A DNA stretch of 14,410 nt from Caldifarciminota bacterium (GTDB lineage Bacteria; WOR-3; Hydrothermia; UBA1063; CAJXJZ01), in contig JALTEL010000685.1 of the NCBI GenBank assembly GCA_027073945.1, positions 1-14,410 of the forward strand. The letters are read 5' to 3'. Of this stretch, positions 7,328-13,189 are shown piece by piece; within the stretch, counting starts at the first letter, position 1; each line of letters opens with the position of its first letter. The notes beneath the pieces were generated by a model, which worked only from the letters and a program-made list of their open reading frames with translations, was not told the DNA's origin and searched no databases. The position numbers and the translations under genes are program-made.

Positions 7328-8332
7328 ATGATGGAACGTACTGAATTTTATTCGCTGATAGAGCCTGTTATAGACGAGAATTTAAAAAAGGATTTTGTAA
7401 AGGAAAGCAGGATTTTAAAAACAGACACGCTTAACTACGAAAAATTCTGGCAGGCTATAGAAACCAACAAAGAATCAGGTTATATAACCTCCCGATCAAA
7501 AAACTTCCAGTGGCATTGTCTTCTAAAGAACGGAGAAATCTTATTTACATTGCTTATAGCCAAAGGTGTTAAGCTATACGAAAAGGACTCTCTGCTCGGT
7601 GTAAAAAACAGGTGGTTACATACTCCCTTTGAATTTGCATATTACATTATGCCTCAGGATGCCATTGTACCATTTCTAAGCATATTTGCAGGTACAAAAA
7701 CACTGGACAGAATTAACCCTGATACCTCGGGGATAGACCATTTTTTCAACAGTATGCGAGAAAAACAATTAACTGGTTCATTTATTCTGGAGACCCACGA
7801 TGACAAGGCGGTATTTCTCTACAATAAAGGGCTTATAATACACATAATCTCATTGAAACATATAGACAAACCAATTCCCAAAGAAACCGTAAAAGAACTT
7901 ATACTTGCCCCGACAATGAATATTACGGCAATAGAAACCACACAAAACATTCACAAAATAAAAATCGATACCATTGTTATATCAAATAAAATTATGGAAT
8001 TCAATAATATCTTGCAATGTTTTTTAATCAGGTTTAGAGAAATTATGGGATATAGAGTAACTAACATAGTGGCAGGTACTGTAAAACAAAATATGCAAAA
8101 CAAACACCCCTTTTTAGACACAGGTATGACCATCACTACAAAGCCCATATCCATATCTCTTGTAAAAGAAAAGGTTGAAAATGAAACCTCTGTTGATTTT
8201 ATCACATTATCAAAAGAAATACTGTCCGAACTCATGAAATTCGCAAGCATGGAAATAGGTATAGAAAAGGTAAAACATATATTTAGCATTTGTAGTAAAA
8301 GCCAGGGACAAGAAACAAAGGAAAAACAATGA
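7328..8332 (+). CDS. Protein with two DUF4388-like repeats
   Basis: I do not recognise this 334-residue cytosolic protein as a whole. Two segments share a pattern. About 37-80 has FWQAIETNKESGYI, then LLKNGEILFTLLIAKG. About 137-176 has HFFNSMREKQLTGSFIL, then VFLYNKGLIIHIIS. This matches the DUF4388 (PATAN-like) layout: a helix, then K-x-TG-x-L and a strand ending in a short loop with G-x-I/L. Such domains occur in bacterial regulatory proteins beside response regulators and GTPase-cycle genes. The C-terminal third (about 205-334) is Lys/Ile/Thr rich and mostly helical with no motif I know. No signal peptide or membrane helix is seen. The ATG at 7328 is preferred because the promoter sits 8 nt upstream; the ATG at 7331 is possible. 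It overlaps the membrane protein gene by ATGA. Confidence 0.6.
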   Translation: MMERTEFYSLIEPVIDENLKKDFVKESRILKTDTLNYEKFWQAIETNKESGYITSRSKNFQWHCLLKNGEILFTLLIAKGVKLYEKDSLLGVKNRWLHTPFEFAYYIMPQDAIVPFLSIFAGTKTLDRINPDTSGIDHFFNSMREKQLTGSFILETHDDKAVFLYNKGLIIHIISLKHIDKPIPKETVKELILAPTMNITAIETTQNIHKIKIDTIVISNKIMEFNNILQCFLIRFREIMGYRVTNIVAGTVKQNMQNKHPFLDTGMTITTKPISISLVKEKVENETSVDFITLSKEILSELMKFASMEIGIEKVKHIFSICSKSQGQETKEKQ

Positions 8333-9096
8333 ACCTTTCACAAAAAGAGAGTCTTAAGTTATACTTTCCTCTTATTGCAGCCATTGTGCTTTTTTTATTT
8401 GCTCTGATTTTTATAAAAATAAGCCCTGTATTTGTATCCTTCATGCTGATTTTTCTTGAAATTATAACAGGTATATACGGGGTACGCTTATATAAAAATT
8501 CGTTTACACCGCGAAATTACAGGAATGTTTGGGGATTAATAGGAATTGCCATTCTTGCAGAAGCAGTTGGTGATATAATATGGTTTTTTATCGCTTATAT
8601 TCTGCATAATGCAGTAAAGCCAATTGACATACCTGACATATTCTATGCAGTGTATTATATAGCTATTCTGTATGCATTGTTCCTGCTGATAGGCCGAACG
8701 GGAAAACTATTTGAAGAAGATACCAGAGTGCAGAAACTCTGGGGAGCAGGGGCTTTATTTGCATTGGTATTTTCAATTTATATTGCACTGTTTTCTGTAT
8801 CAGCTTTAAAAACTCAATTGGGGGCTCAGTTTGTCAATATTGGATATCTTGCGGGGGATATCTTTGCAGTGGTGCTCACAATAACATTATTGATAGGATT
8901 TAAAGGTGGGAAAATAGTTAAGGCATGGTATTACATGGTTGTGGCCAGTGTTATACTTGGATTTTCGGACATACTGTTCGTTATTCTGAGAAAAGTATAC
9001 GTACTCGGCTCACCCGTGGACCTCCTGTGGATGATTGGCATTGGTTTCTTATTAGCCTCTATGATTATTTACAGAAAAATAATCATATTTGAATGA
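8329..9096 (+). CDS. Orphan eight-helix sensor-type integral membrane protein
   Basis: A 255-residue protein with about eight membrane helices (roughly 12-31, 33-55, 67-91, 104-122, 137-158, 166-190, 200-220, 228-247) and very short loops. The middle motif GDIIWFF (81-87), then IPDIFYAVYY (101-110), recurs in weaker form as GFSDILFVI (211-219), then SPVDLLWMIG (228-237), so the fold looks like an internal duplication. Buried acids D82, D103, D177, D214 and D231 punctuate the helices. From memory, this pattern resembles the unnamed N-terminal membrane sensor of some GGDEF, EAL and histidine-kinase proteins, but here the chain stops after the last helix with no output domain. AAAGGA lies 6 nt upstream. 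It has ATGA overlaps with both neighbours, so it is translationally coupled. Ligand and function are unknown. Confidence 0.65.
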   Translation: MNLSQKESLKLYFPLIAAIVLFLFALIFIKISPVFVSFMLIFLEIITGIYGVRLYKNSFTPRNYRNVWGLIGIAILAEAVGDIIWFFIAYILHNAVKPIDIPDIFYAVYYIAILYALFLLIGRTGKLFEEDTRVQKLWGAGALFALVFSIYIALFSVSALKTQLGAQFVNIGYLAGDIFAVVLTITLLIGFKGGKIVKAWYYMVVASVILGFSDILFVILRKVYVLGSPVDLLWMIGIGFLLASMIIYRKIIIFE

Positions 9097-9596
9097 ATGT
9101 CTCATCTTTACAAAAAAAGGCAATAATTTTAATTACACTTTTTTTTTCATTTAGTACCCTATCCTGTATATATACTTTCAGCGGGGGTTTCCCAAGGCAT
9201 CTTCGCAAGGTATTTATCCAGCCATTTGAAAATACAACTGACAAAGGTGGAGTTGGCCCTCTTTTAACCGAATCGTTTGTCGATGCTGTACAAAAAGATG
9301 GCAGACTGACTCCTGTTATAGAAAAACAGGCAGGTCTTATAATTAAGCCGAGATTAATAGCTTACAGCAGGACTCCTTTTACCTATAACGAGAATCAGGA
9401 AGTGCTGAGCTACAAGGTGACACTCAAAGCTGTAATATATTCTATTACAAATGATACTTCATATATAAATGATACCACATTTACGGGTTGGTCATCGTAT
9501 GATGCCAGCAGTGAAACAGAGGATGAAGGCATACAAAAAGCAACTTCCGACCTTGTAAGGGTTTATCTTGATAAGCTTTTCAGGGTCAAATTTTGA
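9093..9596 (+). CDS. lptE: LptE-like lipopolysaccharide-assembly lipoprotein
   Basis: A 167-residue exported protein. LptE plugs the LptD barrel in the outer membrane and helps insert lipopolysaccharide. A basic N-terminus and hydrophobic core end at C25 (STLSC), a lipobox-like site whose -3 residue is Thr rather than Leu. After it come the family hallmarks: IYTFSGGFPRHLRKVFIQPFENTTDKG split over 26-52 (aromatic-x-phe start, then a strand with P-F-x-N-T), LLTESFVDAVQKDGRL (57-72), and a run of beta strands around PRLIAYSR and YKVTLKAVIY. The length is typical. It starts inside the previous stop (ATGA) without a Shine-Dalgarno, implying coupling. LptD is not in the window. A generic DUF4136-like lipoprotein is the alternative. 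Confidence 0.7.
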   Translation: MNVSSLQKKAIILITLFFSFSTLSCIYTFSGGFPRHLRKVFIQPFENTTDKGGVGPLLTESFVDAVQKDGRLTPVIEKQAGLIIKPRLIAYSRTPFTYNENQEVLSYKVTLKAVIYSITNDTSYINDTTFTGWSSYDASSETEDEGIQKATSDLVRVYLDKLFRVKF

Positions 9597-9621
9597 TTGT
9601 CTGTGTATAAGACATTAAAAT
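9593..9621 (+). promoter_or_regulatory. Promoter of the NAD/purine operon, predicted leaderless
   Basis: TTGATT (9593-9598, overlapping the lptE stop), a 17-nt spacer and TAAAAT (9616-9621). Exactly 7 nt separate the -10 from the ATG at 9629, and there is no Shine-Dalgarno. The -35 is identical to that of the 7291 promoter. Confidence 0.55.
9598..9614. repeat. Inverted repeat filling the spacer of the NAD/purine promoter
   Basis: TGTCT (9598-9602), 7 nt, AGACA (9610-9614). It lies almost exactly between the -35 and -10 boxes, where a repressor would block polymerase. The arms are only 5 bp, so chance is possible. No T-run follows, so it is not a terminator. Confidence 0.4.
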
Positions 9622-9628
9622 TTACTAT

Positions 9629-10465
9629 ATGAGCAAGGTTAAAATCGGTTTGGCACAGATAATAACTCGTCTTGGAGATATAGAAGGTAACAGAAAGCGC
9701 ATATTTGAAGCTATTAATAAAGGAAAGGCACAAAATGTGAATATTATTGTGTTTCCGGAACTGGCGACACTCGGGTTTGGTTCGGGAGATATATATCTCG
9801 ACAGAATAGATGAGAATTTAAAGGTAGTTGACGATATTATAAAGTTTTCCAAAGATATTCCTCAATGGATTATTCTGGGGTATGTGGAACGTGATAAACA
9901 CGGCTTTTTTCACAACAGTGCGGCTGTTATTGGAAACGGAAAACTCGTAGGCAAGTACAGAAAGGTTCAGCTTGTAAATTACAGATTGTTCGATGAGAAG
10001 AGATATTTTTCACCCGGAACACAGGTTTCCCCTGTTGATACACCCTTTGGCAAAATAGGCATTTTAATCTGTGAAGATGTTTGGTTTCCTGAACCTGCGA
10101 GAATTTTAACGATGAAAGGGGCAGAAATAATATTCGTACTCTCTGCCTCTCCTTATGACAGAGGCAAACCTGAGAAATGGGAAGCTTTCCTCAAATCCCG
10201 TGCACTTGATAACATTATTCCCTTTGTTATGGTGAATCAGGCAGGTATTCAGGATGGAGTAACTTATTGGGGCGGCAGCTTCAGTATTGATGCATCAGGC
10301 AAAATAATAAAAAGAGCAAAACTTTTGCAACCTGAGATGCTTGTACTTGAAATAGATACCGATTTGAGTAAAATTTTGAGAAGACGAGATATCAGGGTCA
10401 GGGAAATAAGATTGGAAATACTTGAAGAGCTGCTCAAGGCATACAGGGAGATGAGCATTGATTGA
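9629..10465 (+). CDS. Stand-alone glutamine amidohydrolase (nitrilase fold), probable NAD synthetase glutaminase subunit
   Basis: A 278-residue carbon-nitrogen hydrolase with the complete Glu-Lys-Cys triad: E44 in FPELATLG, K112 in YRKVQL, and C148 in GILICEDVWFPE. The CEDVW elbow is what the glutaminase domain of glutamine-dependent NAD synthetases usually has, where it releases ammonia for the synthetase. Here the domain is a separate gene that overlaps nadE by 8 nt, so the two chains probably form a heteromeric NAD synthetase. There is no signal peptide, so it is cytosolic. The start has no Shine-Dalgarno but a promoter 7 nt upstream. Alternatives are omega-amidase or N-carbamoylputrescine amidase, made less likely by the neighbour. 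Confidence 0.85.
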   Translation: MSKVKIGLAQIITRLGDIEGNRKRIFEAINKGKAQNVNIIVFPELATLGFGSGDIYLDRIDENLKVVDDIIKFSKDIPQWIILGYVERDKHGFFHNSAAVIGNGKLVGKYRKVQLVNYRLFDEKRYFSPGTQVSPVDTPFGKIGILICEDVWFPEPARILTMKGAEIIFVLSASPYDRGKPEKWEAFLKSRALDNIIPFVMVNQAGIQDGVTYWGGSFSIDASGKIIKRAKLLQPEMLVLEIDTDLSKILRRRDIRVREIRLEILEELLKAYREMSID

Positions 10466-11306
10466 TATAAAACTCAGCAGAAAAGAACTATCCATATATA
10501 AAGAAATCATAGAAAATTCAATAAAAGCACGCATAAACAAAATAAATGCAAACGGGGGTGTTGTGGCACTGTCAGGCGGGATAGATTCCTCTCTTGTTGC
10601 TGTTCTTGCAAGCTACGCACTTGGCAACAGGCTGCTCGCTTTGATAATGCCCGAAGATGGAACGTCTCCTGATAGTGATACCAACCATGCCCTTAGAATA
10701 GTAAAAAAATTTAATATGCCATATAAACAAATCTCTATAAATGGTGCAATTGATTGGTTTTACAATATATTTCCGGAAAAGGAATTGAGCAGGCCAAGGG
10801 TAAGATTATCGCTTGCAAATGTCAAGCCTAAAATACGAATGATAATAAATTACCTGCATGCAAATCTTGGCAATAGAATCGTAATAGGTACGACAAATAA
10901 AACCGAACTTTTGCTGGGTTACGGTACAAAATATGGAGACCTTGCAGCAGATATCTATCCAATCGCTGATATGTACAAAACACAGGTCTGGCAACTTGCG
11001 GAATTTGTAGGTATTCCTACGGACATAGTACATAAGAAACCAACAGCGGGCTTATGGAAAGGACAAACTGATGAAGAAGAATTGGGTCATACATACAATG
11101 AGATTGACACAATTCTATACTGTCTTGTTGATATGGAATTTTCGGTTAAAGAAACCAGCGGGTATCTGAAAATAGAAAAATCTGTGATACAGGATATTTA
11201 CAATAGAGTGATTCATTCTGAACATAAAAGGAAAACACCGACAATAACGAGGTTATCAAAGATGTGTCTTGACAAAGACTGGAGATACCCTGTGGAGAGA
11301 TATTAA
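10458..11306 (+). CDS. nadE: NAD synthetase, synthetase domain only
   Basis: An ATP pyrophosphatase-family enzyme adenylating nicotinate adenine dinucleotide and amidating it to NAD, the last step of NAD synthesis. At 282 residues it is the size of ammonia-type NadE. Motifs: the PP-loop SGGIDSS (39-45), MPEDGTSPDSD near 64-74, GTTNKTELLLGYGTKYGD (144-161), DIYPIADMYKTQVW (165-178), KKPTAGLWKGQTDEEELG (193-210) and the late SEHKRKTP near 254-261. It starts with TTG, supported by GGGAG 7 nt upstream and the 8-nt overlap with the glutaminase gene. It ends in a TAATG overlap with purH. Ammonia probably comes from the preceding gene product, although free ammonia use cannot be excluded. Confidence 0.93.
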   Translation: MIDIKLSRKELSIYKEIIENSIKARINKINANGGVVALSGGIDSSLVAVLASYALGNRLLALIMPEDGTSPDSDTNHALRIVKKFNMPYKQISINGAIDWFYNIFPEKELSRPRVRLSLANVKPKIRMIINYLHANLGNRIVIGTTNKTELLLGYGTKYGDLAADIYPIADMYKTQVWQLAEFVGIPTDIVHKKPTAGLWKGQTDEEELGHTYNEIDTILYCLVDMEFSVKETSGYLKIEKSVIQDIYNRVIHSEHKRKTPTITRLSKMCLDKDWRYPVERY

Positions 11307-12829
11307 TGAAGAAATATGCTCTGATAAGCGTAAGTAATAAAAAAGGACTTATTAAATTAGCCGCAGCCCTTATGGACCTGGGGTATACAATAATATCAAC
11401 ATCTGGAACATCAAGATACCTGAAGGATAACGATATTGAGAATATAGAAGTCAGTGATATAACCCATTTTCCTGAGATACTTTCGGGCAGGGTCAAATCC
11501 CTCCACCCGTCTATATTTGGAGGCATTCTTGCAAGGAATGATGTGCCTTCGGACATGGATGACGTAAAAACTTTTGGCATACCAAAAATTTCAGTTGTTT
11601 GCGTTAATTTTTACCCATTTGAAAATATGCAACAGAACACAAAGGAAATCTCTGCAATGCTGGAGTACATAGATATAGGTGGTCCATCCCTGGTCAGAGC
11701 AGCTGCAAAAAATTACAAAGATGTAATTGTACTAACAGACCCGGATGACTATGTGCTGGTTATGCGTGAACTGATAAGAAGTGGAGATATAAATATAGAA
11801 AGAAGAAAAAAATTGGCCATAAAGGCATTCACAAAAACCTCTTATTATGACAGTGTTATTGCAAATGCCCTTTCCGAAGAAGGCGCAAAAGATACTCTGC
11901 CCTATTCAATTGTATTAGGGCTCCAAAAAGAAGCTAATCTCAGATACGGAGAAAATCCACATCAACCTGCATCAGTGTACAGAATTGCAGGCACATCACA
12001 AAAGCCAATGTATGATCTATTATGGGGTAAAACTTTATCATTCAATAATATAGTTGATATGGCAGCCGCATACTCAATTGTAAGGGAATTCAAAGAGCCA
12101 ACTGTATCCATAGTTAAACATACTAATCCAACAGGGGTCGCCAGTGATTTTGACTTTTTTTCAGCTTACCAAAGTGCTCTGGAATGCGACCAGGAATCAG
12201 CCTTTGGTGGTATTGTTGCCTTTAACGGGGATGTGGACGAGGAAATGGCATTGCATTTAAACGAAAGATTTTTCGAAGTGATTATTGCAAAGGGGTATAC
12301 GAACGAAGCACTGGAAATTATGAAAAAGAAGAAGAAAAGACGAATCGTTGTTGTAAAACAGGACGATGAGCTTGAATGGGACATTAAAGTGGCATTTAAT
12401 CGTATATTATTGCAGAACAAAGATGATATTGTACTGAATGAAGATCAACTTCGAGTTGTTCCAGAGGGTAAACTGGATAAAATTACAATGGAAGATATTA
12501 TTTTTGGATATAAGATTGTGAAACATATAAGGTCAAATGCAATAGTTGTTGTAAAAGAAAAGAGGACTGTTGGAATCGGTGCAGGACAGATGAGCAGGGT
12601 AAAATCAGTAACCAATGCCCTTCATCAAGCAGGAGAAGAAGCCAATGGTGCAGTGCTTGCATCAGATGGATTTTTCCCCTTTTCCGATTCAATTGAATTG
12701 GCGGCAAGATACGGAATAAGGACTATTGTACAGCCCGGCGGCTCAATTAGAGATAATGAAGTACTTGAGGCCTCCGAAAGGGCTGGCATTACCATGGTAC
12801 TAACCGGTATAAGACACTTCAGGCATTGA
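11306..12829 (+). CDS. purH: Bifunctional AICAR transformylase/IMP cyclohydrolase
   Basis: It carries out the last two steps of purine synthesis: formylation of AICAR with 10-formyl-THF, then ring closure to IMP. The 507-residue length is typical. The N-terminal cyclohydrolase (MGS-like) domain shows STSGTSRYL (31-39) and HFPEILSGRVKSLHP (54-68). The transformylase part shows LRYGENPHQ (212-220), the catalytic K271-H272 in VKHTNPTG, ESAFGGIVAFN (297-307), GIGAGQMSRV (423-432) and the C-terminal SDGFFPFSD and TGIRHFRH. A lysine-rich run (340-345) lies in a variable linker and reads in frame. It is coupled to nadE (TAATG) and to the permease gene (TGATG). A purH-nadE operon makes sense as adenine nucleotide supply for NAD. 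Confidence 0.97.
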   Translation: MKKYALISVSNKKGLIKLAAALMDLGYTIISTSGTSRYLKDNDIENIEVSDITHFPEILSGRVKSLHPSIFGGILARNDVPSDMDDVKTFGIPKISVVCVNFYPFENMQQNTKEISAMLEYIDIGGPSLVRAAAKNYKDVIVLTDPDDYVLVMRELIRSGDINIERRKKLAIKAFTKTSYYDSVIANALSEEGAKDTLPYSIVLGLQKEANLRYGENPHQPASVYRIAGTSQKPMYDLLWGKTLSFNNIVDMAAAYSIVREFKEPTVSIVKHTNPTGVASDFDFFSAYQSALECDQESAFGGIVAFNGDVDEEMALHLNERFFEVIIAKGYTNEALEIMKKKKKRRIVVVKQDDELEWDIKVAFNRILLQNKDDIVLNEDQLRVVPEGKLDKITMEDIIFGYKIVKHIRSNAIVVVKEKRTVGIGAGQMSRVKSVTNALHQAGEEANGAVLASDGFFPFSDSIELAARYGIRTIVQPGGSIRDNEVLEASERAGITMVLTGIRHFRH

Positions 12830-13188
12830 TGACTTTAATCATCTCCATTTTGATAGGATTGCTGGCAGGAATATTAAGCGGACTGCTTGGTATTGGTGGT
12901 GGTACTGTTGTTATACCTGCACTTATATATTTTCTCCACATGAACCAACATCAGGCACAGGGAACTTCTCTGGTCGCGCTTCTGCTTCCTGTTGGGCTTC
13001 TGGCAGTTATAGAGTATTATAAAAGTGGTTATGCAAACCTTAAAGTCGGGCTTATAATAGCTTTGGGCCTATTTATAGGAGCTTATTTCGGAGCAAAGAT
13101 CGCCGGCTCAATAAGCGACTCTGTTCTAAGAAAAGCATTCGCTGTATTCTTTGTGCTTATAGCATTACGAATGTTCTTCAAAAAATAA
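12829..13188 (+). CDS. Half-size TauE/SafE-type membrane permease
   Basis: A 119-residue integral membrane protein with four helices (about 2-30, 44-64, 68-90, 98-116). The first helix carries GLLAGILSGLLGIGGG and then VIPAL, the signature of TauE/SafE (DUF81) anion exporters. Full-length members have two such halves in about 250 residues. This gene has one, so it should act as a homodimer or with a partner. The substrate is unknown; sulfite and organosulfonates are known for the family. The ATG at 12829 overlaps the purH stop (TGATG). A TTG one codon earlier is possible. It ends 1 nt before the convergent CcdA-type gene, with no terminator between them. Confidence 0.85.
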   Translation: MTLIISILIGLLAGILSGLLGIGGGTVVIPALIYFLHMNQHQAQGTSLVALLLPVGLLAVIEYYKSGYANLKVGLIIALGLFIGAYFGAKIAGSISDSVLRKAFAVFFVLIALRMFFKK

Positions 13189-13189
13189 T

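Noticed and set aside
11146..11580. Minus-strand 144-codon open frame over nadE/purH
   Set aside because: It is antisense to two strongly conserved enzymes and encodes nothing recognisable.
12318..12345. Possible frameshift at the A-rich lysine run in purH
   Set aside because: The frame stays open and conserved transformylase motifs occur on both sides in the same frame.
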